Shown here one piece after another: positions 54,173 to 64,000 of a stretch of 64,000 nucleotides of DNA (its first letter is position 1; each line of letters begins with the position of its first letter). The translations under genes and the position numbers were made by a program. Source of the DNA: Zymoseptoria tritici IPO323 (taxonomy: Eukaryota; Ascomycota; Dothideomycetes; Mycosphaerellales; Mycosphaerellaceae); NCBI RefSeq assembly GCF_000219625.1, contig NC_018215.1:2356001-2420000 (forward strand), read 5' to 3'. The notes beneath the pieces are model-generated. The model saw nothing but the letters and a program-made list of their open reading frames with translations, was not told the DNA's origin and did not search any database.

Positions 54173-55828
54173 CTAGTTCTCGTCCATCGACTCCCATCCT
54201 CCCTCGCCACCGTTTTCCTCCGCCTCGTCCTCTTCGTCCTCAACCTCTGTGTCCTTTGCAATACCAACGAATCGCTCCTTGAGCACTCCATCCACTGGCT
54301 CCGGCAACCTCACCCTCGTTGCAAACGCCTCGCGCACGGCTTTGTTCGTACTCGTATCCCACACCTGCACTGCACCTTTGCTCCCCGCCACCGCTAACCT
54401 GAAAGCGATTTCATCGTCCGGAGCAAAGTTCGTCGAGAACACCTTCCCGACTTCCAAATCTCGTGAAACGACCATACTCGGCCCACTGTCCGCCGTCACA
54501 TTCCACAACTTCACCGTCCGATCAGTGGAGCCCGTAGCAATGAACCCGGGTACAGCAGGATTGAGCGAGAATGTCGAAAGAGTCTGGTCGTGCGCTTGGA
54601 GTCTCCACACGGCTTTACTTGCCTCTGGCGTCGCGGGTAATGTGCGCGCATCGAAGCAATGAAGCACACCATTCTCCGTGCTGACGTAGAAGCGGTTGTC
54701 ATCATGTGGGTCCCATCGCAACTGCTCGACGTCTGACTCAACGCCCCATCGGGGGACTTTTGCTCCAGGAGCGCGCATGTCCGCTGCAACGATTGTGCGG
54801 TCGTAGGACCCGGAGAGGAGGATGGAGGACTGCGAAGGATGCCATGCGAGGGCGCAGACTTTGTCGGTGTGATGTGAGTAAGAGTGCGCAGCGGTGCAAG
54901 TTGTGAGATCCCAGAGTTTGGTCGTCTTATCGGCGGATGCGGAGGCGAGGAGGTTGCGGTGTTGTCGGTTGGCGGCGAGAGCGAGGACGGAGTCGACGTG
55001 GTAGGCGTCGTTTGACTTCTTGGTCTTTTTCTTCTTTTTCTTGAGCACTGGTTCGGGCATGTCCATACCTCCGCCTTGCGAGTTTTGTCCGAGGACTGCG
55101 TTTGGGTACATACAGTCCACGATATCCAGATCCCACAGCTCAATGTCCGGATCCATTGTCCCCACGGCGGCGAAGTTCCCTCCATCGCTCGAGGCGGCGT
55201 TTTGTCCGACTTTTGTTCCGACCCATTCTACGCAAAGTGGGACGGCGGGCAGCATGACATCGTGGTGAACGTACAAGTTGTCCGCACCATCTTCGTAGAC
55301 GTATACTTCCAGATGTGCGACCTCGTCTTCTATTCTTGCCGATAGCAGAACACTGTCGGTGGGCAGGATTTGCAGCTCTTCTCGCTCTTCGTCGTCTGAT
55401 AGCTCTCCTTCAGGGATCGTTAGGTATGGATCGTCGTTGTTGTCTGTGTGATATGCAAGGTCTTTGATGTTGCTGAAAACACCGCCCGCAGGTTCGTCAT
55501 CCTCCTCGCCGGGAACGTTCGGTTCGTCGTCGTAGTGCTCCATGTCGTATTCCGCAAGATCGTCGTCCTTTGCGGCCTCGTCGTCGCTGTCGTTGTCCGA
55601 GTCCTCCTCGTCCTTGTCATCGTCTTCAGCTCCTTCTGAAGTATCTCCCATGTTCACTTTGTTCAACGCATCCCTCGCCTTTTCCAAATCTACCTTTGCA
55701 TCGTCGAGCTCGAGCTTCGCCAGTTTCGCAATGCGAGCGTATTCGTCGTCGTCCATTTGGTACTTCGTGGGAAAGGCCGCCGCATGGCCTCGAGGGACCC
55801 ATGCGGTCGCTGTGATCATAGAAGTCAT
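54173..55828 (-). CDS. PWP1: PWP1, WD40 ribosome biogenesis factor
   Basis: Single exon of 551 aa, starting at ATG 55828 (MTSMITATAWVPRGHA); an in-frame ATG at 55819 (MITATAWVPRG) is a close alternative and the more usual Pwp1 start. The conserved N-terminus TAWVPRG...PTKYQMDDDEYARIAKLA is followed by an acidic stretch (DDKDEEDSDNDSDDE), then WD repeats: HLEVYVYEDGADNLYVHHDV, LWDLDIVDCMYPN, RNLLASASADKTTKLWDL, VCALAWHPSQSSILLSGSYD, GFIATGSTDRTVKLWNV and AVAGSKGAVQVWDTS. The C-terminal tail is acidic (EDEEDEAEENGGEGG). Pwp1 is a nucleolar protein acting in 60S maturation (25S rRNA processing) and in rDNA chromatin. Convergent with BRR2, only 126 nt apart. Confidence 0.95.
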   Translation of the reverse strand: MTSMITATAWVPRGHAAAFPTKYQMDDDEYARIAKLAKLELDDAKVDLEKARDALNKVNMGDTSEGAEDDDKDEEDSDNDSDDEAAKDDDLAEYDMEHYDDEPNVPGEEDDEPAGGVFSNIKDLAYHTDNNDDPYLTIPEGELSDDEEREELQILPTDSVLLSARIEDEVAHLEVYVYEDGADNLYVHHDVMLPAVPLCVEWVGTKVGQNAASSDGGNFAAVGTMDPDIELWDLDIVDCMYPNAVLGQNSQGGGMDMPEPVLKKKKKKTKKSNDAYHVDSVLALAANRQHRNLLASASADKTTKLWDLTTCTAAHSYSHHTDKVCALAWHPSQSSILLSGSYDRTIVAADMRAPGAKVPRWGVESDVEQLRWDPHDDNRFYVSTENGVLHCFDARTLPATPEASKAVWRLQAHDQTLSTFSLNPAVPGFIATGSTDRTVKLWNVTADSGPSMVVSRDLEVGKVFSTNFAPDDEIAFRLAVAGSKGAVQVWDTSTNKAVREAFATRVRLPEPVDGVLKERFVGIAKDTEVEDEEDEAEENGGEGGWESMDEN

Positions 55829-56064
55829 GCTTGCTGTTTGTGCCGTCTAATCTCCAAACAGAAATGTGTATGAAGAACTGACATCCACCTCGAATCGCAG
55901 TCGAGTCGTTCTTCAAAAGATATTTAAAGTGGGGCAAAGCGACGAACAGGGTCTTAGTGGCGGGACCGTCCGCCGCTATGCCTGGATGTCAGCTTCAAGG
56001 TATATCGAACACCTGTATCTTCTCCTTGTCCTCCACGAACACTGCAAGCCAATAACCACACGAG
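55829..56064. promoter_or_regulatory. Compact divergent promoter, PWP1 and CTR copper transporter
   Basis: 236 nt between starts. I looked for copper-response elements (TTTGCTC type) and saw only the loosely similar GGGGCAAAGCG at about 55933-55943, not a clear site. Confidence 0.5.
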
Positions 56065-56816
56065 ATGGATCACTCCAAGATGGATCACAGCGGTAACTTC
56101 TGCCTCCGTCTCAGCTTCCAATCCCTCCTGCTGACCCGCCTCAAGGCATGGACCACGGCGCCCACGGCGGGCATGGCGGGCACGGCGGAATGGACCACTC
56201 CGAACCCATGTGCAGCATGAACATGCTCTTCACCTGGGACACGGAGAACCTCTGCATCGTCTTCAGCGGCTGGCGTGTGACCGGGACTCTATCTCTGATC
56301 GTCTCCCTCCTTGCCATCATCGTCATGACAGCGGGGTACGAAGCTGTGCGAGAGGCGTCGAGGAGGTACGAGGCAAAAGTCGCGGCGCGGGTGGGACAGA
56401 AGGGTAGTGGAGGTGAGTGAGTGCAGATCAGGTCCTCTCCGTTCTGATACTAGAGGCCGTGCGGGGAGGGTTGGTTGTAGCTCTCTTCTGATGAGGAACG
56501 CGTTACCTTACAGCTCCTCCGAACCGCGAGGACACCGATACCGAACGACGCTCACTCCTACGATCAGGGAACCCTGCCAAGGCAGACGAAGGCAGGATCA
56601 CGAAGGCGGCGTTCTATGCTGTGCAGGTCTTCTACTCGTTCTTCATCATGTGAGTTCTGAACCTCGGCTTGCATGCGTCCAGATCGCTGATTGTGTGAAA
56701 GGCTGTTGTTCATGACCTACAACGGCTGGATTATGCTCGCTGTCGGCGTCGGTGCATTCGTCGGATATCTCATGTTCAGCGGCTCCGCCGCTACCAAGAG
56801 CGCTGCTTGCCACTAG
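56065..56816 (+). CDS. CTR-family copper transporter
   Basis: Four exons: 56065-56092, 56146-56412, 56514-56649 and 56702-56816; 181 aa, length divisible by three. The Met/His/Gly-rich N-terminus (MDHSKMDHSG, MDHGAHGGHGGHGG) is a copper-capture segment, followed by CSMNMLFTWDTENLCIVF (TM1 start), TLSLIVSLLAIIVMTAGYEA (TM1-TM2 region), and after a soluble loop (RRSLLRSGN) AAFYAVQVFYSFFIMLLFMTYNGW, which holds the MxxxM-type pore methionines, and GVGAFVGYLMFSG, the GxxxG packing motif of the last span. CTR proteins form trimers that pass Cu(I) into the cytosol, either at the plasma membrane or, for Ctr2, out of the vacuole. Which of these applies is not visible. The His/Gly run resembles the fungal Ctr2 type. 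Confidence 0.9.
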
Positions 56817-56880
56817 ACATTTGTTGCGTTGATACTACCATCTGCATCGAGAATGTTCGTCGAATCTATTCAATGTCACC

Positions 56881-58887
56881 TCACAGCCCTTTCCAAGCGA
56901 CCTTCGCAACATGGTCCACCCTCTTCCTCGTAGCTTTTACGAAACCCAAATGCCTCAGTTCCGACAGCGCTCGCTGGAATAGCGCCATCGTCTTCTGCTC
57001 ATCCTCCAACTTATCCCCCACAACAGCCTGAAACGCCTGCCACAAATCGCTCGCGTTGATCAACAAGCCCGACTCCAGGTACAGTTGATACAGCACCGCC
57101 GTGGCCGGCTGACTTGCCGCAAGCGTAGCCTCTTCCCCATCGCCTTGACCCGGCGCACAGCACTCGCAATCCAGGTAATCATGCGGACTCGCCAATGCCC
57201 GCTCAATAGCATGCCTTGGACGTGGAGTGAAGACTTCTCGATACGGGCTCTTCAGATCGTAGACGAAGATCTCGTGGAACGGGAGGTCTTTGGGATTGAC
57301 AAGTTTGTCAGCCAGGAACTCCTGCAACAGCTTGGAGAATTTCCGGATGATGATCGTGTACGCCGAGTCTTGCTCTGAGAGAACGGACTTTTGTTTGCTC
57401 AGCTCAACTTTTTGCGCTACGACGGTGGTCCGCATGGTGGAGTTTTGGACGTCGTCTTCGCTGCGGAGCGGGATGCGTAAGTTGGCCATGCCCTGGACGA
57501 GGTCCTCCAGGTCGGCGCGAATACAGTAGAAGGAGTACTTGTCTTGGGGTGGAAGGTTGCGCGAGTCGTCGTCGAGAGCCTCCAGGATTTGTCGAGCGAT
57601 GTTGGAATGCGCTTTGCGGAGGGAGAGGAAGAGGGAGCGGAGTTGCGCTGAGTTTGAGAGTTTCCCGGACATTGCTTGGACGTAGAGTTTCGACTTTGTC
57701 GTCACTGGAGTGTTGGGGAGGTATTGCTGTACCGTCCGTATCACCTCAGTAGCGGCGACCATTTCGGCCAGAGCGGTTCGCCCACGTTTGACAGCCTGTT
57801 GCGTGAACGTGAACAATGCCTGATCCCGATCCAGCAGATCGCGAACAAGCTTTGCCTCTCCAGCCTCCAACCTCCTCGTAGCCTCATTCCGAAAAGAATC
57901 TAAATTCCTCAAAGCCTCAAAGTGATCTTTGGGTACACTCTCGAACTCCACCTTGGGGTCCAGGAACACACTCAGCGCATTCGCAAAGAAACACGACATG
58001 TAAGCGTACTTCGCCGCCTGCGCCAAAGAATCAATGCTCTGAATGTAATCGCTCTGGCGCTCCAACATCATAGCCGTGAGTCCCGCTCCCAACCAAAGTC
58101 TCACTTCCGTACTCGCGATCGCTTCGAAGACCTGCTCGACTTCATCCGCTGAAAGTTCCGCGTCGAAAAGTCGGCCTTGTAAGCATCTGACTGCAGACTT
58201 TGAGAGTCGTTGCTGTAGGAACTCCACCGAGGTCGCGACATTGAATAGACATGCGAACGGGATTCTTCCCTGCCAACAGCTTAGCAGCTCGATCAGTTCG
58301 GAAAGCAGATCCGAGTCGAACGCCTCCGTGTCTTCGATGGCGATGACGACCTGCTGGATCCGCCGCTCTTGGACGAAGTCGCAGAGGATCTGCAAGTCGT
58401 ACTTCAGCAGCTTGGCACCCTTCCTCGTTGAGCCCCCCACTTCCTCGCCATCATCATCGTCTTCGCCCTCAGGGCTGGAAGTCGCCTTTTGGATGATCGT
58501 CCGCACAAGGCCTTTGAGATTTGATCCCGCATTTGATGAGATGGTGGCGAGGACTCGTCTCGTCCTTTCTCCCGTCTGTTTGGCGACTTGAGCGGCGATT
58601 GAAGCTCGAAGAGCAGAATTCGGACCGGCGAGAATGAGACCTGCGGGTATGCGATCTGTAGCTGGTATTCTGACAGCTTCGTCCAGAAATTGAGCAATGT
58701 CCGTGACGGTCGTGGCATTGATGGTATTGACCTTCGCATCTATGCGGGCTTGTTGGGCGGACCACGCTGTTTGGTAGGCCTTTTCGCGAATCGGCCAGGA
58801 TGTTTGCAGGCCGGTGAGCTCGACTTTTCGGCGCTTTACAGGTCGTGTGTCTTCTGGACTGAAGACATAGCATTTTTCGTATTCCAT
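56881..58887 (-). CDS. ORC3: ORC3, origin recognition complex subunit 3
   Basis: Single exon of 668 aa, ATG at 58887 (MEYEKCYVFSPEDTRPVKRRKVEL). The N-terminal part holds a degenerate AAA+-like fold: LPAGLILAGPN-type region (GLILAGPNSALRASIA), QILCDFVQERRIQQVVIAIED as the Walker B-like strand, and IPFACLFNVATSVEFLQQRL. The middle is helical. The C-terminal winged-helix portion is diagnostic: LYQLYLESGLLINASDLWQA and FQRALSELRHLGFVKATRKR, then VDHVAKVAWKGL. Orc3 is part of the six-subunit complex that marks replication origins and loads MCM. Length is near the family norm (650-720). The stop is 64 nt from the CTR stop. Confidence 0.95.
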   Translation of the reverse strand: MEYEKCYVFSPEDTRPVKRRKVELTGLQTSWPIREKAYQTAWSAQQARIDAKVNTINATTVTDIAQFLDEAVRIPATDRIPAGLILAGPNSALRASIAAQVAKQTGERTRRVLATISSNAGSNLKGLVRTIIQKATSSPEGEDDDDGEEVGGSTRKGAKLLKYDLQILCDFVQERRIQQVVIAIEDTEAFDSDLLSELIELLSCWQGRIPFACLFNVATSVEFLQQRLSKSAVRCLQGRLFDAELSADEVEQVFEAIASTEVRLWLGAGLTAMMLERQSDYIQSIDSLAQAAKYAYMSCFFANALSVFLDPKVEFESVPKDHFEALRNLDSFRNEATRRLEAGEAKLVRDLLDRDQALFTFTQQAVKRGRTALAEMVAATEVIRTVQQYLPNTPVTTKSKLYVQAMSGKLSNSAQLRSLFLSLRKAHSNIARQILEALDDDSRNLPPQDKYSFYCIRADLEDLVQGMANLRIPLRSEDDVQNSTMRTTVVAQKVELSKQKSVLSEQDSAYTIIIRKFSKLLQEFLADKLVNPKDLPFHEIFVYDLKSPYREVFTPRPRHAIERALASPHDYLDCECCAPGQGDGEEATLAASQPATAVLYQLYLESGLLINASDLWQAFQAVVGDKLEDEQKTMALFQRALSELRHLGFVKATRKRVDHVAKVAWKGL

Positions 58888-59094
58888 TGAAAGATCACGA
58901 GCCGGGATGTGGTTTGTACCTAGGTAATTCGTGACGGAAGTCGCGTTGGACGTGAGTGTCTCGTGTTAAAATTTGCTGCCTCAGGCACGACTAGTACAAA
59001 AAGCTGACCTCACGCCATCCATCGACATGACTACCTTACTTCTCCCACTTCGCTTCCATCTCCTTGCCACCCGCTGTAGCGGCAATACCCCTCT

Positions 59095-60231
59095 CTAGGA
59101 CCACTGGGAGACTTTGCTGTACGACTTGTGCAGTAGAGAAGACGTGCGCTTCGCCACGCTGGAGCGCTTGTGGACTGTCATCGCCGAGGCATCGACGTCG
59201 ACACACCCATCGACCTCCTTCACCGAGCAAAGAGGGCTCAGCGTCTTGCTGACCATATCGCAGAATTGCCCATCAGCACTAAGAAAGTCTGGACCATACG
59301 AGGTCTCAGATCTGCACAAGTTTGCGGCCGAGTGAGATGTGCCATTCGACATGATCAGACGCTGCTCCATCCAAGGACGACGGGTTGGAACTGCGCGCTT
59401 CGCTCCTGGGATGCCTGCGAAATTATCAGTTCCAGTTCCCGAAGCTTCCTTGTCCGCGAAAGCCACTCACCATTGATTGGACCCGGATCTTTGCCAAACG
59501 CGGTCTCGCTGCATTCCTTGTTGTTGTCAAGTGTGTCTGGAATCTCGTCAGTGGCCATCGCAGTGGCGGTTAGGATCACCCACCCTCAGATTTCTCGCCG
59601 TAAGCACGGGTCCGAAACTTGAGAGCAGAAGTCTCAAAGTCGCCTGTGTCGTCTCCATCGATCCAGGTGCAGCGAGGCTTGTAAAGCTCGCCAGTGTCGT
59701 TATCCTTTCCCGCCACTTGATTGCCTTCGTACCAACGTTGGCCACAGTTGAAGCCGATGTCTAACGCCGTCAGTTCGAGATTCAGTCGTGTACGACAAAT
59801 GGGCTCACCTCCGGTCCACGCGCCACCTGGACTGTCGTCGAACATGCCTACGCTGACCCAAGCGATACAGATGGCATCGTTGGTGGATTCGACGCTGATG
59901 AAATCTCCCTGCATGCCTGGTACACTCTGGTCTATGGTGAACTCCCGAAAACCTCCGGTGCCAACTTTGGCGCCCGCAGCTTTGCCGATATAGTTGTTGT
60001 TGGTGTCGAAACCATAAATGGCTCCGATACCTCCGCTCTGTTCGGTCGTCAGTCCAGCTCTTTGAGCGGTGTTGATCAATGACTGACCAGGTTATCACTA
60101 TCATCGTCACCAAGTCCCACCTTGACACCGATTGTCGTTCCTTCGGCAGGCTTGGCGGGCAAATTGCTTTGGAAGAAGCCAACAATGGTGAGTATCCCGC
60201 TCGAAAGTCCAATGGCGTTCACAAGGGCCAT
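59095..60231 (-). CDS. Secreted-type protein of unknown function, five exons
   Basis: Model: 60231-60088, 60037-59809, 59760-59584, 59536-59471 and 59414-59095; 311 aa, all phases consistent. The hydrophobic start (ALVNAIGLSSGILTIVGFF) could be a signal peptide or an N-terminal anchor. It continues with GTTIGVKVGLGDDDSDNL, FREFTIDQSVPGMQGDFISV, DAICIAWVSVGM and WYEGNQVAG. The C-terminal part has MEQRLIMSNGTSHSAANLC, GPDFLSADGQFCDM and TLSPLCSVKEVDGCVD. I recall this architecture (SI-x-LC, FCDM, LxPLC) from an unnamed Pezizomycotina family of extracellular proteins, with no known function. A TATA-like TATAAG lies about 85 nt before the start. Divergent from the small Cys-rich gene. Confidence 0.7.
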
Positions 60232-60980
60232 GATGTCGAATCGAATATGTATTGAAAGGGTGTGTCAGAAAAGGGAGTATGGACGCTGATAAAGTCGACA
60301 GGCTTTCGATGTAGCTTATATGCCAACTTCCTCTTGACTTTGCCAACAGATCGACTCTACAGGGCCTCCTTCATCGATATCCGAGCATTGAGACGTCATG
60401 TTCCCGAAACTCCGCCGGCCACGCCATCGGCAACCTGCAGGCAATGTCTCGAGAGTCGACTTGCGTCTTCTGTTGGTGCCACCGACGGAATACCTCGTCT
60501 TTGGCCTAGCCATGACGGCGCCAGGAATGTCCCTGGCACATCTCTCCGATCTTCAGTTTCCGCCAAGGTTTGTGCAAGGCTGTACGTGCAGCAAGACAGA
60601 CGCAAATAAACTCAGCCGCACAAAACCGCCGTTCATGAAGTGATGCAAGAAGCCCGTGCTTGATGGCGAGCTCGATTCCGGATTTATCTCATGCTCAGCT
60701 CTCCCGATTCGTCCAACATAGCCCATCGGAGGTAGCACAGACTCTGCCGCATCGACCGTGGCCGATAACAGTCGACTCCCATGTCATCTCCGCCTGACTG
60801 CAGCATGGCTGTCTCACACTCTGATGTCGTTTCCCCAGACGACGTCAGAGTACGAGTCGCCCAAACAAACACGGCGTACCTTCAGCATATAAAGTCGGAA
60901 CACTGCTCAAGATCAACGACTTCTCCGAATCACATCCTGCCCATCCGGCTCCAATCTACCACACCAGCCGGCTCTCGACC
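60232..60980. promoter_or_regulatory. Divergent promoter region of two secreted-protein genes
   Basis: 749 nt. A TATA box (TATAAA, 60888-60893) sits 88 nt before the ATG of the small Cys-rich gene; a TATAAG on the other strand sits near 60313-60318 for the left gene. No other coding signal. Confidence 0.6.
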
Positions 60981-61375
60981 ATGAAGTCCAGCCTCACCGT
61001 CCTTACTCTCGCGGCAGCAGGTTTTCTCTGCGCAGCAGCCTCCCCAACGCTCAAGGTTCGCCAGAACGATGTTCCCAAATGTGCCGACGGCCGCGGAGAT
61101 GGGCTGCGCAGCTACGATAGCCGTGAGTGAGCCTCTCCGTCCTTCACTTCCTATCTGCTAACCGTGGCGAATAGGAAGCAAGTGCGAAGACGGCTGCAAG
61201 TCCTTGAAAGAGGAAGCCGAAGGCGACAACAAAGGTGGGATCTGCAGTGGATTCTGTACCACCTACCCCGGACCCCAGAGTTTTGGAATCATCATCCGCT
61301 GCAATGGTGAGTACGGTCACTTGAGGCTGTGTTGGTGTTTGCAGCTGACGGAGTGTAGGCAAGGATTATTCTTGA
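60981..61375 (+). CDS. Small secreted cysteine-rich protein (96 aa)
   Basis: Three exons: 60981-61122, 61175-61306, 61359-61375; 96 aa. The signal peptide is MKSSLTVLTLAAAGFLCAAA, followed by SPTLKVRQ, where the KVR could be a dibasic-like processing point. The mature part has six cysteines (in PKCADG, SKCEDGCKS, GGICSGFC and IIRCNGK), enough for three disulfides, with a short third exon ending KDYS. The introns (52 nt each) have GTGAGT donors. Size, cysteine content and a TATA-driven promoter fit a fungal effector-like or antimicrobial-type protein, but I recognise no family. The third exon is the least certain part. Confidence 0.7.
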
Positions 61376-61993
61376 TGGTCTGGCAATCAGATGCTGGCGG
61401 CAGGTTATTGTTGATGCGCATCGGGACTCAACAAGTGGTCAAGTCGTGAATGAAGTTGTGTTGCAGTTCGGATAGCAAAATGAATCAAGTGTTGGAAGTG
61501 AGCGCTGAGAGTTTAATGGCTTCCCCAACAAACTCGTTCCAATTCTCTCATTCCTCGTTGGGCAATACTACAACTCCTACTTCCACACGTTGTTCTCAGC
61601 GAACGTTCTGTACCGAGTTGCTGAAAAGCACGACGAACGTGAGGTCAGCCAAGATCTCCACCAACACACATCACCCCTGCCCTGCCGCCAAGGTCACATA
61701 CCTCTCCAGGGCATTCCTCATGCTTTGTGCTATGCCGCAGGTACCAATGAAGACTTAGACAGTGCTTGGACGTTTCAGGACGTGACCATGATCAGCCTCG
61801 CCGTCCGATTTGATGGCTTGCATAAGACTCTGCGGCCAGATGGGCAACGTCGTCACTGGGTTACACAAGGCCGCCGCAAGATGTGACTTGTAACATTCAT
61901 CCCTTCGGAGCCATCACGTTTTCAAGATATTCCATCTTCAAGTCGCATCGCAATCAATCGAGTTCCAACAGCAACAACAACAACGCCTTCAAC
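61376..61993. other. Intergenic, nothing supported
   Basis: 618 nt between two co-oriented secreted-protein genes. Frames of about 100 codons overlap one another without a domain. An AACAACAAC-rich leader (61970-61990) precedes the next start. Confidence 0.5.
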
Positions 61994-62714
61994 ATGATGG
62001 ACAGCATGCTCCTCCACATTGCCTTATTCTGCCTCCTCGGCATATCGGCTGCTCAGATCATACCGTACACTTCTCAAACCTCTGACCTTTCTTCAAAGAA
62101 CCTCCTCGCTGACACTTGATTCCCACAGCACAAACCTGACCCTCACCTTCTCATCCTCATCCCAAGGATCCTCCAACTCCTGCGCCGACTCCTCCTCCAC
62201 CTCCGGTCTGACATTCACCACCTCTCCCCTCCCGACGGTCGGACAGTGCTTCAACCTAGCCGACATCTTCACCAACAGCACCAGCAACTCATCCACCCAC
62301 AACCAGACCTACTCCGTGACCAATTTCGAGACATACGATCCCGCCGCGAACTACTCCTCTATCCACTACTCCCAACCCAACACCTCCACCACCGCAGACG
62401 CCACTCAACGTGCCGCTCGAGCCGTTTATCTCTACTCCGCTGCCGACTGTCAACAGGGAAATGTCGACAACAACGGAGAGACTCTGGAGCCGTATTTCGT
62501 GTGGAGCTGTCAGAATCTGGGGGAGTGTTTCGAAGTCGGGATCGGGGTGAAGAGTTTTGTTGTGAGCTCGGCGGAGAGGGGGTTCGCGGGCGGGAGGGAG
62601 GAGTGTTTGATGGCGGAAGCGGTCGGGGCGAATGGAGGGTTGAAATTGAAGGGATCTGCAGCGATGGCGTTGATGATGGCTTGCGCTGTGATCGTAGGCG
62701 TTGGAATACTGTAG
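61994..62714 (+). CDS. GPI-anchored secreted protein, unknown function, 218 aa
   Basis: Start at tandem ATG codons 61994/61997 behind an A/C-rich leader. Exon 1 61994-62064, intron 62065-62128 (GTACAC donor, CCCACAG acceptor), exon 2 62129-62714. The signal peptide is SMLLHIALFCLLGISAAQ. The body is Ser/Thr/Asn-rich with many N-glycosylation sequons (NLT, NTS, NYSS, NQT) and four to six cysteines (SNSCADS, GQCFNLAD, AADCQQG, VWSCQNLGEC). The C-terminus is a hydrophobic tail (AAMALMMACAVIVGVGIL) preceded by small residues, a typical GPI signal. Likely on the plasma membrane or wall. No recognised domain. Confidence 0.78.
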
Positions 62715-62757
62715 GACGCGAATATGACTACGACATCAATACATCTCCACCACCCCC

Positions 62758-63723
62758 TCACTCCGCCCTCCTCCTCCCCCAAACCACAACAAAAGGAAAC
62801 CACATCCCCTCCCTCGGCTCTAACGTCCTCTCCACCTCCCCCTTCACCTCCCCCCTCTTCTCCTCCCCTTCATCCCCAACCGTCAAATCCACCATGCGAT
62901 CCAACGCCGCCCTCCACGCTCCTCGCCCCTCCCGCATGAACCCCCTCATCTTCTCATCAACCCCCGCATCCCCCTCCCCTCCCCAAGGTAGTCGAATCAC
63001 CTTCCTCTCACACCGTTCCAGTCCCGCTTCATCCCGCAAGATTTCATCCGCGCGATCAAACGTCAGCATATCCAACCCCATCGGTCCGCGGAGTTGTTCC
63101 ATGCAGAATTCGACCCAGTTCCAGTCTTTCGAGACCGGGGCGGGATCGTCGTGGACGTAGAAGTTCCAGTCCGCGATGTCTTGCATTTCCAACCACCCGC
63201 CTGGAGCGAGGAGGCGGGAGACGGAGGTGATGTGTGTCGTCCAGTCTTGCATGCCGGAAATTAGTAGACGGCTAAACACCAGATCCGCGCTCCCTGGTGC
63301 GAGGCGCGGGTCGGAGGCCATGAGGTGGAGGATGTTGCCTTCGATGAAGGTGAGGTTTGCTGGGCAGTTGGGGATGGAGACGGGACTCAGGTCTACGCCG
63401 TAGACTTGGGCGTGGGGGAAGTTTCGGGCGAAGATGAGGGAGTTGGAGGCGTTGACGCCGCAGCCTATGTCGATTATTGTTTTGATGTGCGTGTGGGACG
63501 GGATGGGGCTGAGGGGTGGAGTGCCCATCAGGGCGATGAGGGAGTTGTGTTGGGTTGTGAGGCGGAGGCGTTCTTGGTCGCTGGGAAAGGGGTGTTAGAG
63601 TGTGGTTCTTTGGGAGGAAGGGAAGGCTTCTTACTCGTAGCCGAGTGAGTAGACGGATCCTTGTTTTGCTGCTGTCTCGCGGCCTTGCTCGAGGGAGGTT
63701 TGCTTCGCTGGTATGTTCGCCAT
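62758..63723 (-). CDS. SAM-dependent methyltransferase, class I
   Basis: Start ATG at 63723 (MANIPAKQTSLEQGRE). Exon 1 63723-63635, intron 63634-63581 (54 nt), exon 2 63580-62758; 303 aa. The first motif IKTIIDIGCGVNASNSLIFA is the SAM-binding glycine loop, followed by AQVYGVDLSPVSI (acidic residue at the end of strand 2), LTFIEGNI, ADLVFSRLLISGMQDW (motif II region) and SRLLAPGGWLEMQDI (motif III, LxPGGxLE). The Rossmann core is therefore intact. The C-terminal WFPFVVVWGRR-type end and the overall layout resemble fungal LaeA-like and secondary-metabolite methyltransferases, but the substrate is unknown. A poly-T run (plus strand, about 63730-63741) lies in the promoter. Convergent with the GPI gene (43 nt gap). 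Confidence 0.85.
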
Positions 63724-64000
63724 GTTGACTGTTTTTTTTTTTTGCGATGGTGGAGTGTGGAATATGTGGAAGTGAGACAGGAAAGGAAATATGTGCTTCT
63801 CCCTTACCTTGCAGAAGTCTACAGCTAGAAGAGGTCGTGGTCAATATATACCTCACTGCCCTTCCGCAGCTACCGTCACCCGCAGCTAGCAGTCCTGAGA
63901 GGAGTATACGGTGCTATTATCAAGCAAGTCCAGGAAGGTACCAACTACCAAACTCAAACAGCTCCATATGCCCAGACCCCACCACACACGGAAGATCCGG

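Overview
The window is nuclear DNA of a filamentous ascomycete. The evidence is short spliceosomal introns (mostly 44-70 nt, with GT donors, an internal CTAAC/CTGAC-like branch site and CAG/TAG acceptors), eukaryotic housekeeping genes in single copy, and families restricted to or typical of Pezizomycotina (DUF7707 GPI proteins, Zn2Cys6 regulators, haloperoxidase-like proteins, Vps3844). The overall flavour is dothideomycete, but the species cannot be named from sequence alone. I support 32 protein genes. I see no rRNA, convincing tRNA, CRISPR array or intact transposon.

Left part (about 1-22 kb) is accessory or surface oriented: a RING-type membrane protein cut by the window edge, a large secreted Ser/Thr-rich NucA/NucB-like protein carrying an in-frame TAG, a multi-span membrane protein, a pantothenate/allantoate-type MFS permease, a frameshifted FAD oxidoreductase, a GPI-anchored DUF7707 protein, a PX protein, a fatty acid desaturase and an acidic protein with three exact-length 40-residue repeats. 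Gene spacing is loose (about 0.4-1.2 kb) and one spacer holds two minisatellite-like repeats.

Middle part (about 23-47 kb) is a housekeeping block, unusually rich in membrane-traffic and vacuole genes: ARV1, V-ATPase subunit e, an ER thiol oxidoreductase ending in HDEL, VTA1, RAB GDI, a vacuolar carboxypeptidase S-like M20 peptidase, VPS33 and a Vps3844 protein. Mixed in are a half-size haloperoxidase, a small Zn2Cys6 regulator, histidyl-tRNA synthetase with a mitochondrial N-terminal extension, a mitochondrial membrane protein and a ChaC-type gamma-glutamylcyclotransferase whose frame requires a 5-nt microexon.

Right part (47-64 kb) begins with a 6.6-kb intronless BRR2, then PWP1, a CTR copper transporter and ORC3, all tightly packed (64-236 nt gaps). 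It ends in another secreted/accessory patch: a five-exon secreted-type protein divergent from a small cysteine-rich secreted protein, a GPI-anchored protein and a SAM methyltransferase.

Several short multi-exon genes (V-ATPase e, the Cys-rich protein, the ChaC protein, CTR) were rebuilt by hand from splice sites and conserved protein motifs. Each rebuilt model keeps an open frame with a length divisible by three, but all are predictions without transcript support.
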